Positions 1-10,950 are shown, counted from the stretch's first letter. The stretch: 58,299 nucleotides of DNA from Arthrobacter sp. Soil736 (GCF_001428005.1 NZ_LMSB01000020.1:1-58299), one strand, 5' to 3'. Notes: generated by a model not told the origin, from the letters alone. Made by a program: numbers and translations.

Positions 1-63
1 GTGAACATGAAAACCGTCGCAACACTTCATGATCTAGGAAAGGCAAGCATGGATCAGCTCACT

Positions 64-149
64 GGATTATGCCGACCTCACCAGCGCCAAACCCATGCCC
101 TGCAAAGGATCCCGCGGCCACATCGGCATAATCCGAAGGTCGGCATAAT
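64..149. repeat. Inverted and direct copies of a 12-13 bp motif at a transposase breakpoint
   Basis: The motif GGATTATGCCGACCT at 64-78 is repeated in inverted orientation at 123-134 (TCGGCATAATCC) and at 137-149 (AGGTCGGCATAAT). The IS256 transposase homology stops exactly where the last copy begins. The arrangement of one inverted and two direct copies around a short spacer looks like the end or recombination site of another mobile element that joined here. Which element it belongs to cannot be told from this window. Confidence 0.55.
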
Positions 150-960
150 GCACGATGCAGGTCTGAACGACGGTCTGCGGCCACACCGCCGCGACCGCGT
201 CCGGCAGCCCCTTCAGTCCGTCGCAGACCACGATGCAGCAGTTGGCCACGCCGCGGTTCTTGATCTCGGTCAGCACCCGCAGCCAGTACTTCGCGCCCTC
301 GCCGTCGCCATGCTCGCCGGCCCACAGCCCGAGGATCTCCCGGGTCCCGTCGACGGTCACCGCCAGGGCGACGTAGATCGGGCGGTTCGCGACCTGGCCG
401 TCGCGGATCTTCATGTTCACACAGTCGATGAAGATCACCGGGTATACCGGATCCAGCGGCCGGTTCTGCCACTCTCCCATCCCCTCCAGCACCCGGTCGG
501 TGATCGTGGAGATGGTCTGCTTGGACACCTCGGCCCCGTACACCTCGGCCAGGTGCGCGGCGATCTCGCCATGGGTCAGGCCCTTGGCCGAGAGCGAGAT
601 GACCAGGTCATCCACCCCGGTCAGTCGCCGCTGCCGCTTGGCCACGATCCGCGGCTCGAACGATCCGTCCCGGTCGCGGGGCACCGAGATCTCCACCGGC
701 CCGGTCTCGGTCAGCACCGTCTTGGACCGCCGGCCGTTGCGCGAGTTACCTCCGTTGCGCCCGGCCGGATCGTGCTTGTCATAGCCGAGATGATCATCCA
801 GTTCGCCATCGAGCGCGGACTCCATCACCAGCTTGGTCAGCTTCTGCAGCAGCCCGCCCTCCCCGGCCAGCTGCAGCCCCTCGGCCCGAGCACGCTCGGT
901 CAGCTGCCGAACCAGTTCCTCGTCCACCGCACCCATCGCAGCGGCTGTCACATCTGTCAC
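67..960 (-). pseudogene. IS256-family transposase, 3'-truncated
   Basis: The first about 270 residues match an IS256-type (Transposase_mut) DDE transposase. The N-terminal DNA-binding region carries the typical DDHLGYDKHD stretch. The first catalytic Asp lies in FIDCVNMKIRDG and the second in VVCDGLKGLPDAV. Homology ends at CIVH, around position 150, where family members continue into a conserved Arg/Asn segment. The remaining 26 codons are read from the repeat cluster at 64-149. The final about 120 residues, including the catalytic Glu, are missing against a usual length of about 400, so the enzyme should be inactive. The element's 5' end with its terminal repeat is probably near 976-1005, just before the neighbouring IS110. 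Confidence 0.88.
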
Positions 961-1032
961 AGGTGTCTCCTCTCCATCAGGAGTTACACCAGAAAACTTA
1001 CAGTCCCCCGGGGGGTGCCTCTATGGTTTTGG

Positions 1033-2060
1033 TCAAGTCGCTGAGGGCGTTCGTGGTTCGTAGAACGTACCGTCTCGGAGCATGGCGAAGAGCGTGTCGC
1101 AGCTGCGGCGGGCGAGGGCGATGAGGGCCTGGTTGTGGCGTTTGCCTTCGGCTCGTTTCCGGTCGTAGTAGGCCCTCGATGGCGGGACCTTCAGCGCGGC
1201 GAAGGAGGAGAGGAACAGGACTCTTTTGAGGATCTTGTTTCCTTTTCGGGATGGGTGGTCGCCGCGGATGGATGTCCCGGATCGCCAGGTCAAGGGGGCG
1301 AGGCCTGCGTAGGAGGCCATGTGCCCTGCGGAGGCGAAGTCTTTGCCGACGATCTCGGTGAGGATCCGTGCTGCGGTCCTGACGCCGACCGCCGGGAGTG
1401 ACGTCAGGACTGGGTGAAGAGGGTGGGCTTCCACGAGGGCTTCGACCTGCGTGAAGACGGTGTCCCGTGATTCGCGGATGTCGGCGAGCATCCGGGCGAG
1501 CTGGGGCAGCACGATCGTGGCCGCGTTCGTCCCGATGACTGTGACCGTTTGCTGGTCCAGGGCGGCGATGATCTCGTCGGCGAGGCGTTCGCCCATCCGG
1601 GGTGCGAGCTTCTTGAGCCTGTTCCCGATCCGGCTCCGGCCGGCATGGCGGAGGGCTTCAGGGGTCGGCCAGGTTCGCAGCAGATCCACACGGCCGGGTG
1701 GTCCAGATGCGGCCAAGGACACGTTCCAGGGCCGGGTGGATCTGGGTGAGCAGGCCGCGGATCCTGTTCGAGGTTGCCGTGGCCTGTTTGGCCAGGTCGT
1801 CATCGAAGCCGCAGAGCATGGCCAGTTCCGCGAGCTGTTCGTCGGCGACCTGGATGGAGCGCAGTGTGTGGGGCATGGTCCGGGCCGCTTCGGCGATCAT
1901 GAACGCGTCCCTTGCGTCGGTTTTCGCCTCGCCTGGGTGCAGGTCCGCGATCCGGCGCATCGCCAGTCCGGGCAGGTACCCGACGGTGACACCGTCGGCC
2001 TGCGCAACCGCGACCGGTAACGCACCGATCGTCGCGGGCTGGTCAACCACGAGTGGCGGG
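1033..2060 (-). pseudogene. IS110-family transposase, frameshifted and N-terminally truncated
   Basis: Two reading frames together give most of an IS110/IS116 DEDD-type transposase. The N-terminal piece (from about 2055 down to about 1700) has the family stretch GEAKTDARDAF and LLTQIHPALERVLG. The C-terminal piece (about 1690 down to 1033) has the Transposase_20 region with PAVGVRTAARILTEI and YAGLAPLTWRSGTSIRGDH. Two single-base losses, around 1717 and 1693, separate the pieces: restoring one base at each site gives a continuous GPHLDHPAVLDLLRTWP. The first RuvC-like segment with its leading Asp is absent. Sequence from about 2060 to 2235 is not recognisable transposase, so the 5' end was lost as well. 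Confidence 0.85.
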
Positions 2061-2235
2061 CAAGCCGCGCCCCAGCCGATTCCGGTGAGAGCGGTTTGCG
2101 TCCGCCCGAAGGGCCCCGCAGCCCGGTGATATCCGGGACATAGCCGCCGGGAATGGGAGCAAGGGCAACCAGCATCCGCACCTCTTCGACGGGCCCCCGG
2201 TTCTTGCGGCCGGCGGCAGGGGGGCTCCGGCGGGC

Positions 2236-2883
2236 TCATTCCATGCCGCCGGGAAGAACCGTGCCGATGACCGCCCCCGACCGAAGGCGTTGCAGAATGT
2301 CCGGCTCGTCACGATCCGTTGACAGGGCCAGGTCCACAATGGCGGCGGCATTCTCTGGAGAGAGAACAAGGACACCATTGTCATCGGCCATCACTACGTC
2401 GCCAGGGTTCACCGTTACCCCGCCGCACAGCACAGGAACATTCACAGCACTGTTAGCATCGAACGTCCGCTTAGCCGTAAGGACACTGGTTCCGCGAGCG
2501 AAAACCGGAAGCCCCGCGCTCCGGAGCTCCACGATGTCGGTCACGACTCCGTCCACGACAATCCCTGCGGCTCCGGCGCATTGGGCTGCACACGCCGTGA
2601 CAGCACCCACAGGCGCATGAGCGGTGTCATGCCCGGTTTCGATGACAAGAACGTCGCCAGGTTCCAGAAGCGCCAGCGCCCGGTTCGTGGCGAAGGCATC
2701 TGCAGAGGCAACGCGAGCGGTCACCGCGCGGCCAACAATGTGAACGTTCGGGAGCATCGACCGGACGCCCGAGTCGAGGAAACCCTCCTCCAGGAAATGC
2801 CCGATGGTGGGAAAGCTCACGGCCTGAAGCCGGCTAACCAGATCAGGATCCAGTGCCTGGGTCAAACGAACTGTGCCGGTCAT
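2236..2883 (-). CDS. RraA-family protein (possible oxaloacetate decarboxylase / HMG aldolase-like)
   Basis: This 215-residue protein matches the RraA/dimethylmenaquinone-methyltransferase-like fold (PF03737). That family includes 4-hydroxy-4-methyl-2-oxoglutarate aldolases and the RNase E inhibitor RraA. The signature glycine loop and GAAGIVVDGVVTDIVELRS segment are present, but the Arg of the usual R-D metal/substrate motif is Thr here, so aldolase activity is uncertain. I chose the start at 2883 because GAAGGAGG lies about 10 bases upstream; a longer in-frame ATG at 2916 has no such site. The gene follows the truncated fructanase by about 60 bases in the same orientation, probably by rearrangement. 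The exact substrate cannot be inferred. Confidence 0.82.
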   Translation of the reverse strand: MTGTVRLTQALDPDLVSRLQAVSFPTIGHFLEEGFLDSGVRSMLPNVHIVGRAVTARVASADAFATNRALALLEPGDVLVIETGHDTAHAPVGAVTACAAQCAGAAGIVVDGVVTDIVELRSAGLPVFARGTSVLTAKRTFDANSAVNVPVLCGGVTVNPGDVVMADDNGVLVLSPENAAAIVDLALSTDRDEPDILQRLRSGAVIGTVLPGGME

Positions 2884-2944
2884 GAGCTGCTGCCCTCCTT
2901 CACGACAGCTATGCACTGAATCTCGAAGGAGAAATCCCAGATCC

Positions 2945-3733
2945 CTACGCAGATACCCATTTGACGTTATTCGGGTCGCCGTCCACGGCCAGCGGGAAAA
3001 GATCCGGGCATTCCCAGAGTCCGCCCGTGGCGTTGGCCGGGCCGAATTCGCTGAGGGCGGTCCAGTCCTTGAGGTTGGTGGATTTGTAGATCAGCACCTT
3101 GTGGTCGGTGGCTTCGACGGCGGCCATCACCCAGTAGCCGCCGCCTGCCGGCGAGCTGTACCAGAAGACCTTGGGGTCACGGAAGTTGGCGGAATTGCGG
3201 TTCAGGACGGGATTGCCGCTGTACTTAGTCCAGGTCTGGCCGTCGTCGAGGCTATACGCGAGCGACTGCGCTTGCAATCCGCGGTGCGGCGAGGCGTCCT
3301 TGTAGGCGCTGGTGTAGATGGCCACCATCGGTGGGTTCTCCGCCGTGCCGAAGCCTGAGGAATTGTCTTTGTCCACCACAACGCTTCCCGAGAAGACGTC
3401 CTCCTCCTCGTCCGTCGAGATGGCCAGCGGCTGCTCCTTCCATTGGACCAGGTCCGGGGACGTGGCGTGCCCCCAGGACATGTTCCCCCACGTGTTTCCC
3501 GTGGGGTTGTGCTGGTAGTACAGGTGGTAAACGCCCTTGTGGTAGACCATGCCGTTGGGGTCGTTCATCCAGTTCTTCGCGGGCGAGAAATGGATCGCCG
3601 GACGGTACTGTTCGGCACCGGGTGCGGTGTCTGCTCCCGCCGGCGCGGCTCCGGCCCAGGCGCCGGCGAGCGTGAGCCCGGCCAGCATCAGGACGGAAAT
3701 CGCCCGCCGCCGGGTGTTACCTCTCGTATTCAT
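2945..3733 (-). pseudogene. Secreted GH32 fructanase/levanase, C-terminally truncated
   Basis: The 262-residue product starts with a signal peptide: MNTRGNTRRR, a hydrophobic run, then an AxA-type end around ADTAPG. It continues into a GH32 five-bladed propeller. All three acidic motifs are visible: WMNDPNG (nucleophile Asp), FRDPK (transition-state stabiliser) and WECPDLF (acid/base Glu). Homology stops at NNVKWV near 2955 and a stop follows two codons later. The last propeller blades and the beta-sandwich module are missing; secreted family members exceed 480 residues. The start at 3733 is supported by GAAGGG 9-10 bases upstream. A functional version would release fructose or fructo-oligosaccharides outside the cell for the importer at 5179-10950. 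It is divergent from the LacI-type gene, with operators between them. Confidence 0.88.
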
Positions 3734-3773
3734 GTGGTGTCGCCCTTCATCGCGCGTGCCTATTCTCTGCATA

Positions 3774-3785
3774 GACAACGTTGTC
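3774..3785. promoter_or_regulatory. Perfect 12-bp palindrome, candidate LacI-family operator
   Basis: GACAACGTTGTC is a perfect palindrome with a central CG, the usual form of LacI/GalR-family operators. It lies 41 bases upstream of the truncated GH32 start, where it could block that promoter. The adjacent divergent gene encodes a LacI-family protein, which makes it the obvious candidate to bind here. Binding is inferred. Confidence 0.6.
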
Positions 3786-3897
3786 AACGACGGGAACGTT
3801 AAGTTATGTCCAGCGGACAAGTCAACGGTCTCACCCCTGCTCAAAGTCAACTACCGCGAAGCCCGCAGCCCTGCCGCTGAAGTCGTTGACAGCTGCG

Positions 3898-3955
3898 AGG
3901 TAACGCGGGTAACCTAGCTCACAGTGTTATCAGGTAACCCGCGTTACTTGATAAC
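3898..3955. promoter_or_regulatory. Two further dyad sites upstream of the lacI-type gene
   Basis: Positions 3926-3955 form a 30-bp near-palindrome, identical to its own complement at 26 of 30 positions, with outer arms GTTATCA/TGATAAC. A second, weaker dyad, AGGTAACGCGGGTAACCT, lies at 3898-3915. The two sites are inverted relatives of each other (16 of 18 bases). They sit about 75-130 bases before the regulator's start codon and most likely mediate autoregulation. The unit differs from GACAACGTTGTC, so a second regulator cannot be excluded. Confidence 0.55.
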
Positions 3956-4028
3956 GAAAACGCGGAACACACTCAAAACAGAACCCTGGCACCACGCACA
4001 GCATCAACGAAGACCACCGGAGTATTCA

Positions 4029-5099
4029 ATGGCGAAAAGCACGACCCCCACCAAAGCCGCGGCTGTGCGGCAGCGGGGTGTCACCATGAGTGATGTCGCC
4101 AAGTACGCCGGTGTCTCCCGGACAGCGGTCTCGTTCGTGCTGAGCAACCGCGAAAACGCCAGCATTTCCGAGGAAACGCGCACCCGCATCAACGACGCCG
4201 TGCAGGCATTGGGTTACCGCCCGAATGCCGGAGCACGCGCACTGGCTTCCCAGCGCAGTGATTGGTACGGAATCGTCACCGAGATCGTGACGGCCCCGTT
4301 CGCGGTGGACATCATCAAGGGTGCCCAGGACCAAGCCTGGCTTGACCGCCGGTTCCTGCTCATCGCGCCTTCCGACCAGGCCGATGCCGTAGGACCCAAC
4401 CAAGGCCTGGAAGATGCAGCCATTGAAAAGCTTCTGGAACAACGAGTGGAAGGACTTCTCTACGCGGCCACGTACCACCGCGCCGTGCATGTTCCGGAAA
4501 GCGCCCACGAGGTGCCCACGGTCCTCATCAACTGTTTCGACGCGGACGGGAAGCTGCCCTCGATCGTCCCGGACGAGCGCGCCGGCGGCCGGATCGCCGT
4601 CGAGCGTTTGCTCCAAGCCGGCCACAGCAGGATCGGAGTCATCAACCTGGACCCGCACATTCCCGCGGCCGTCGGGCGTTTGAAGGGTGCACGCGAAGCA
4701 CTCGCCGGCGCCGGGCTGGAACTGGATCCGGAGCTGGTAGTGTCCGGGCATGCGACGGCGGACGGCGGCTACGAGGCGGCGTGCGAAATCCTGGACCGTT
4801 ACCCCAAGCAGGACAGGCCAACCGCACTGTTCTGCCTCAACGACCGCATGGCGATGGGCGCTTACGACGCCATCAAGGAACGGGGACTGACCATCCCCGG
4901 AGACATCGCCGTGATCGGCTTCGACAACCAGGAACTGATTGCGGCCTACCTCAGGCCAAAGCTGACCACGGTTGCGTTGCCATTCGAAAAAATGGGCGCT
5001 CTGGGAGTCCAGACGCTCGCCGCTCTTACAGCAGGACAGCCGATCACTGCCGACCAGCAATTGGTCGACTGTCCGCTGCTAGAACGCTCTTCGGTCTGA
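4029..5099 (+). CDS. LacI-family transcriptional regulator
   Basis: This 356-residue protein has a LacI-type helix-turn-helix at about residues 20-65: VTMSDVAKYAGVSRTAVSFV followed by the hinge RPNAGARALASQRS. A periplasmic-binding-protein-like effector domain (Peripla_BP_3) follows to the end, with the conserved AVIGFDNQELIAAYLRPKLTTV near the C-terminus. I chose ATG 4029 because CCGGAG lies 7 bases upstream; an internal ATG at 4086 would still keep the HTH. It is transcribed away from the truncated GH32 gene and toward the sugar importer, 79 bases before the binding-protein gene. A role as fructan or sucrose-responsive repressor of the locus is inferred from position. The effector sugar is unknown. 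Confidence 0.93.
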   Translation: MAKSTTPTKAAAVRQRGVTMSDVAKYAGVSRTAVSFVLSNRENASISEETRTRINDAVQALGYRPNAGARALASQRSDWYGIVTEIVTAPFAVDIIKGAQDQAWLDRRFLLIAPSDQADAVGPNQGLEDAAIEKLLEQRVEGLLYAATYHRAVHVPESAHEVPTVLINCFDADGKLPSIVPDERAGGRIAVERLLQAGHSRIGVINLDPHIPAAVGRLKGAREALAGAGLELDPELVVSGHATADGGYEAACEILDRYPKQDRPTALFCLNDRMAMGAYDAIKERGLTIPGDIAVIGFDNQELIAAYLRPKLTTVALPFEKMGALGVQTLAALTAGQPITADQQLVDCPLLERSSV

Positions 5100-5102
5100 C
5101 CG

Positions 5103-5116
5103 CGAAATCAATTTCG
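5103..5116. promoter_or_regulatory. Short palindrome between regulator and binding-protein gene
   Basis: CGAAATCAATTTCG has 6-bp arms separated by two bases, directly after the regulator's stop and 63 bases before the importer's first gene. It could be an operator for the transport operon; it has no T-run and is too short to be a convincing terminator. It does not resemble the GTAAC or GACAAC sites upstream. Confidence 0.3.
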
Positions 5117-5178
5117 AAGAGCTAACCCCTTACCCACCCCTTCACCTTGCTGATGAAGATAGGAAAGAGATAACCATC

Positions 5179-6855
5179 ATGACACAACCCCGATACTTGA
5201 GGTCTGCCCGCATTGCAGCGGCCGGACTGGCGGTAGGCGCAATGCTGCTGACTGGCTGCGCTGCCACCGTCAACAAGTCCGCCGGCACCGACGCCGGAGC
5301 GAACGCGAGCGCCTTCCTGACCATCCCGCGTGAGGACATGGGTACGTTCGTGCAGAACTTCAACCCGTTCGCGCCCACCGTGAACCCGATGGTCCAGCAG
5401 TCGATCTACGAATCCTTGCTGATCTTCAACCCGGCCAAGGGAAATACGACGCCGTGGCTCGCCACAGAGTGGAAGGCCGCCGAAGACGGCAAGTCCATCA
5501 CCTTCACCTTGCGTGACGGTGTGAAGTGGTCCGACGGTCAGCCCCTGGTGGCCGACGACGTCGCCTACACCTTCGAACTCCAGAAGAAGATTAAGGGCGG
5601 CTTCGACTACCTGGAGACGGTGACCGCTGAAGGCACAAACAAGGTCACGTTAAACTTCAACAAGCCGTGGTCGCCGGCCCTTTACGAGGTCGGCCAGCTC
5701 AGCATCCTGCCGAAGCACATTTGGTCAGCGCCGGCCGACCCGGAGAAGGACGCCAACGCCACGCCGGTCGGCACCGGCCCGTACACCGAGGTGGACAGCT
5801 TCCAGGCCCAGTCCTTCGTGCTGAAGAAGAACCCCAACTACTGGCAGCCGGAAAAGCAGAGGATCGCCGGTATCAAGATGCTCGCCTTTGCGGGGAACGA
5901 CGGCGCCAACCTCGCCGCTGCTAACGGCGACGTCGACTGGGCTCCGCAGTACATCCCGAACATTGAAAAGACGTTCGTCTCCAAGGACAAGGAACACCGC
6001 CAGTACTGGTTCCCTCCCACGGGTGCCATGATCAACTGGCAGCTCAACACCACCAAGGCGCCGTTCAACGATGTTGACGTCCGCAAGGCGCTCAGCATGG
6101 CTGTTGACCGCGATCAGGTGACCAAAATCGGCATGAGCGGCTACGCCCAGCCCGCCGACTGCACGGGACTCTCCGGCAACTACGAAACCTGGAAGAACAA
6201 CGAGGTCAAGGACAACTGCACCTGGACCAAGCTTGATGTGCAGGCAGCCAACGACCTCCTGGACAAGGCCGGCTACCCCAAGGGTGCGGACGGCAAGCGC
6301 ACGCTCAAGGATGGCAAGCCGTTTGAGTTCAAGATCTCAGTGGGTGCGACGTCGTCTGACTGGCTGTCCGTGGCCAACGTGATCTCACAGAACCTCGCCG
6401 AGGTTGGCGTGACGGTCAAGGTGGACTCGCCGGACTGGGCCGCCGTGGTGGCTGGCTACGAGACCGGCGATTTTGACTCCGGCATTGTGTGGAGTGCCAA
6501 CGACCCCAGCCCGTACAAGTACTTCGCAGGCATGATGGGCACGTCCACGGTCAAGCCGGTAGGCGCCAAGACGTTCGACAACTACCACCGCTTCGGCGAC
6601 ACCAAGGCTGATGCCCTGCTGGCCGAGTTCGCGGCCGAGTCCGACGAGTCCAAGCAGAAGGACATCGCCAACAGGCTGCAGGAAGAGTACAGCGACGCCG
6701 CTCCGCTGGTCCCGCTCTTCTCCGGCCCCGAATGGGGTGCCTTCAACGACACCCGCTTCACCGGCTGGCCCACGGAAGAGAACCCCTACGCCACCCTCTC
6801 AGTGAAGGCTCCCACCACTGTCCTGGTGCTGACCTCGCTGGAACCGCGCAAGTAG
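5179..6855 (+). CDS. ABC importer substrate-binding lipoprotein, family 5 (SBP_bac_5)
   Basis: The 558-residue protein begins with a lipoprotein signal peptide ending in the lipobox LLTGC (Cys27), so it should be anchored on the outer face of the membrane. The rest is a family-5 solute-binding fold with typical segments such as WKAAEDGKSITFTLRDGVKW followed by SDGQPLVADDV. This family was named for oligopeptides and nickel, but some members bind oligosaccharides. The GH32 enzyme and LacI regulator here suggest a fructo-oligosaccharide or sucrose-like ligand (inference). RBS AGGAAAGAG precedes the ATG. It heads the run of transport genes. Confidence 0.93.
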   Translation: MTQPRYLRSARIAAAGLAVGAMLLTGCAATVNKSAGTDAGANASAFLTIPREDMGTFVQNFNPFAPTVNPMVQQSIYESLLIFNPAKGNTTPWLATEWKAAEDGKSITFTLRDGVKWSDGQPLVADDVAYTFELQKKIKGGFDYLETVTAEGTNKVTLNFNKPWSPALYEVGQLSILPKHIWSAPADPEKDANATPVGTGPYTEVDSFQAQSFVLKKNPNYWQPEKQRIAGIKMLAFAGNDGANLAAANGDVDWAPQYIPNIEKTFVSKDKEHRQYWFPPTGAMINWQLNTTKAPFNDVDVRKALSMAVDRDQVTKIGMSGYAQPADCTGLSGNYETWKNNEVKDNCTWTKLDVQAANDLLDKAGYPKGADGKRTLKDGKPFEFKISVGATSSDWLSVANVISQNLAEVGVTVKVDSPDWAAVVAGYETGDFDSGIVWSANDPSPYKYFAGMMGTSTVKPVGAKTFDNYHRFGDTKADALLAEFAAESDESKQKDIANRLQEEYSDAAPLVPLFSGPEWGAFNDTRFTGWPTEENPYATLSVKAPTTVLVLTSLEPRK

Positions 6856-6979
6856 TCGCACCCAGTGCGCTGGTCGCCGGCATCCCCGGCGACCGGCCCT
6901 GAACTGCATGCCCGGCGGGCGAACAACCCCGCCGGGCGTGCCCCCAAACTTTCCGCAATTCCCGAAATGGAGGGAAACC

Positions 6980-7957
6980 GTGCGCTTCATCCTGCGCCGC
7001 CTGGGTTTCTACCTGATCGCCTTCTGGGCATCCATCACCCTGAATTTCCTGCTGCCGCGCTTCATGCCCGGCGATCCCGTCTCCCGCATGTTCGCCCGCT
7101 CCCAGGACAGAATGCAGCCCGAACAGATCGAGGCCCTGCGCAAGCTGCTCGGCGTGGATGATCGGCCCCTGTGGGAGCAGTACATCGGCTATCTGCACAA
7201 CGTCTTCACCGGGCAGATGGGAGTCTCGATTTCCCGTTTCCCCACACCGGTCACGGAGGTCATTTCGTCCCAGATCGGTTGGACCCTCCTGCTCGGCGGG
7301 ACCTCATTGGTGATTGCCGCCGTCGTGGGCAACCTGCTCGGCATCCTCGCCGCCTGGCGACGCGGCGGAGCGATCGATTCGGCGCTGCCGCCGGTGCTGG
7401 TGTTCATCGGTTCGTTCCCGTACTTCTGGCTCGCGATGGGTGCACTGTACCTGTTCGGCGTGGTGCTGGGCTGGTTCCCGATCCGCCACGCGTTCACTGA
7501 CGGACTGGAGCCCGGGTTCACGTGGGAGTTCATCGGCGACGTCGGTGCGCACCTTGTGCTGCCAGCGCTCACGATCGTGCTGGTCTCCATCGGCGGCTGG
7601 ATGCTGGGCATGCGCAATACCATGATCGCCACCAACTCCGAGGACTACATCACCATGGCTGAAGCCAAGGGACTCCGCCCGGGCCGCATCATGCTCCGCT
7701 ACGCAGCCCGGAACGCCATGCTCCCGTCGGTCACGAGCTTCGGCATGGGCCTGGGCTTCGTGGTGGGTGGCGCACTCCTCACCGAAGTGGTGTTCGCGTA
7801 CCCCGGCGTCGGCTACCAGCTCCTCAACGCCGTCCAAGGCCTCGACTACCCGCTCATGCAAGGCCTGTTCCTGACCATCACCGCCGCCGTGCTGCTGGCG
7901 AACTTCCTGGTGGACATCCTCTACGTCCGCCTCGACCCGCGCGTGCGCAGCAACTGA
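6980..7957 (+). CDS. ABC importer permease, DppB/OppB type
   Basis: This is a 325-residue integral membrane permease of the BPD_transp_1 family. The N-terminal segment RFILRRLGFYLIAFWASITL is typical of DppB-like proteins. A long soluble loop and about five further membrane segments follow. The ATPase-docking EAA loop is AEAKGLRPGRIMLRYAARNA. I set the start at GTG 6980, preceded by GGAGGG five bases upstream. A longer in-frame ATG at 6908 adds a proline-rich leader unlike the family. With 7968-8903 it would form the transmembrane channel. Confidence 0.92.
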   Translation: MRFILRRLGFYLIAFWASITLNFLLPRFMPGDPVSRMFARSQDRMQPEQIEALRKLLGVDDRPLWEQYIGYLHNVFTGQMGVSISRFPTPVTEVISSQIGWTLLLGGTSLVIAAVVGNLLGILAAWRRGGAIDSALPPVLVFIGSFPYFWLAMGALYLFGVVLGWFPIRHAFTDGLEPGFTWEFIGDVGAHLVLPALTIVLVSIGGWMLGMRNTMIATNSEDYITMAEAKGLRPGRIMLRYAARNAMLPSVTSFGMGLGFVVGGALLTEVVFAYPGVGYQLLNAVQGLDYPLMQGLFLTITAAVLLANFLVDILYVRLDPRVRSN

Positions 7958-7967
7958 GGGACCCATC

Positions 7968-8899
7968 ATGACAACCGCAATTCTGAAGCAGCCCACTGAG
8001 CCCACTGAGCCCACAGCTGCCCGCAAGCCCAACCGCAGTTTCGTCCACGGACTTATCACCAACAAGAAGGCCCTGGTGGGCATGATCGTGATGCTCGTGT
8101 TCATCGCGCTTGCGTTGCTGGCCCCCGTGCTGTTCCCCGGAGACCCGTCGCGGATCACCGCGATGGCCTCGCTTGAACCGGACGCCGAACACTGGCTGGG
8201 CACCACGGCCAAAGGTCAGGACGTGCTTGCCCTGACTGTCCACGGCTCCCGCAGTTCCCTGTTCGTCGGGTTGACTGTGGGCTTCGCATCCACCTTCATC
8301 GGCATTTTGGTGGGCCTGGCCTCGGCGTACTTTGGCAAGTTCATTGACGAAGCACTGTCCCTGGTGACCAACGTCTTCCTGCTCCTTCCCGGCCTGCCGC
8401 TCCTTGTCATCCTGGCAGCGTTCCTGCCGCCGGGTTTGGGAACCGTGATCCTGGTCCTCGTGGTCACCGGCTGGGCTGGGTCGGCTCGTGTATTGCGCTC
8501 TCAGGCGCAGTCCATCCGTTCCAAAGATTTTGTGGCCGCGGCCGTGGTGTCCGGCGAACGGGCGGGCCGGATCATGTTCCGCGAGATCCTGCCTAACATG
8601 GCCTCGATCGTCATGGGGACCCTGCTGGCCTGCGTGATCTACGGCATCGGCGCCCAGGCCGGCCTGGAGTTCCTTGGACTGGGCGACGTCAGCACCGTCT
8701 CCTGGGGCAACAACCTCTTCTGGGCCGGCAACGAGGGCGCCCTACTGACCGGCAGCTGGTGGGTCTTTGTTCCCTCGGGTGTCTGCATCGCGCTGGTCGC
8801 GTTCGCACTGGCGCTCATCAACTACGCCGTGGACGAGGTCACGAATCCACGGCTGCGGAAGATCAAAACCCCAAAAATTACCGAAAGGGGCGCCGCCAA

Positions 8900-8903
<4 letters not shown>
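7968..8903 (+). CDS. ABC importer permease, DppC/OppC type
   Basis: The 311-residue partner permease has a short charged N-terminus, a first membrane helix at about residues 40-60, a DPSRITAMASLEP loop and a core of about five more helices. The EAA loop is SGERAGRIMFREILPNMA. RBS GAGGG sits just before the start, ten bases after the upstream permease stop. The N-terminus contains a small tandem Thr-Glu-Pro repeat (PTEPTEPT). The stop overlaps the next gene's GTG start, so the genes are translationally coupled. Confidence 0.93.
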
Positions 8904-9879
<976 letters not shown>

Positions 9880-9883
<4 letters not shown>

Positions 9884-10950
9884 GCCACTCAGTACAGTCT
9901 TCATCACGTCCAGCCGTTTCCACTCAGACCCCCGCCCTCGAGGTCCGCGGACTGGGTAAATCGTTCCCCATCGGCGGCCTTTTCTCCCGTCAGTCGGTTC
10001 GCGCTCTGCACGGCGTCGACCTGACCATTGGCCGCGGCGAAATCGTGGCCCTCGTGGGAGAGTCTGGGTCGGGTAAGAGCACCCTGGCCCGTTGTGTTGC
10101 CCGGCTGGAAAAGCCGAGCTCCGGCGAGATCCTGATCGACGGCGTCGACGTCCTCAAGCGCGACCGCTTCCAAGCATCGCGGGCCTTCCGCTCCCAACTG
10201 CAGATGGTCTTCCAGGATCCCTTCGGCTCGCTGAATCCTGCCCACAGAGTGGAGCACTTCCTGCGGCGGTCCCTGGCGATCCACCGGAAGGGCGGCAGCT
10301 CCGAGACAGAGACGCAGCAGCGACTCGAGGAGCTCATGACCACCGTGGGCCTGCAGGCCGACATGCTGAACTCCTACCCGCACGAGCTCTCCGGCGGGCA
10401 GCGCCAGCGAGTCGCGATTGCCCGGGCCCTTGCCGTGGAACCACAGGTCATCCTCGCCGACGAGCCCACGTCCATGCTGGATGTTTCGGTCCGGATCGGC
10501 GTGCTGAACCTGATGCGGAAGCTCCGCGATGAACAGGGAATCTCCATGCTCTACATCACACACGACCTCGCCTCAGCCCGATACCTGGCGGACCGGACGG
10601 CGGTCATGTTCGCGGGGGAGCTCGTTGAAGAGGGCGAGTCCTTGGACCTCCTGGCCAACCCGGCCCACCCGTACACGCAGCTGCTGGTCTCGGCCGTCCC
10701 GGATCCGGCCCGGGCGGGCTCCTACGATCCCGTCCGCCGTGCCGAGCTGCGGCAGGCTGTGATGGCGTCGACCACCTGCGCTTTCGACGGCGACCTAAAC
10801 CAGACCTGCTCGGCCGAGGAACCCGTTCGCCACCGCGTGGGCGACCCCGAAAACCGCCACTGGGTGCGCTGCCACCGCTACCGCCCGCAGGCTGGAGCAG
10901 GCGGCCACGCCCTGGCAACTGAACCTACGGACAAGAAGGCCTCCGCATGA
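9880..10950 (+). CDS. ABC importer ATPase, DppF/OppF type
   Basis: The 356-residue second ATPase has Walker A GESGSGKST, signature LSGGQRQRV, Walker B VILADEPTSMLD and ITHDL. Its C-terminal oligo_HPY-type region has the Cys-containing segment TCAFDGDLNQTCSAEEPVRH and ends near HWVRCHRYRP; such regions are typical of OppD/OppF subunits. Its ATGA start overlaps the stop of the preceding ATPase gene, and its own stop overlaps the GH32 start in the same way. Confidence 0.94.

Noticed and set aside
1..1044. Long plus-strand open frame of 347 codons
   Set aside because: It is the antisense shadow of the IS256 transposase, with His/Arg/Pro-rich composition and no family match.
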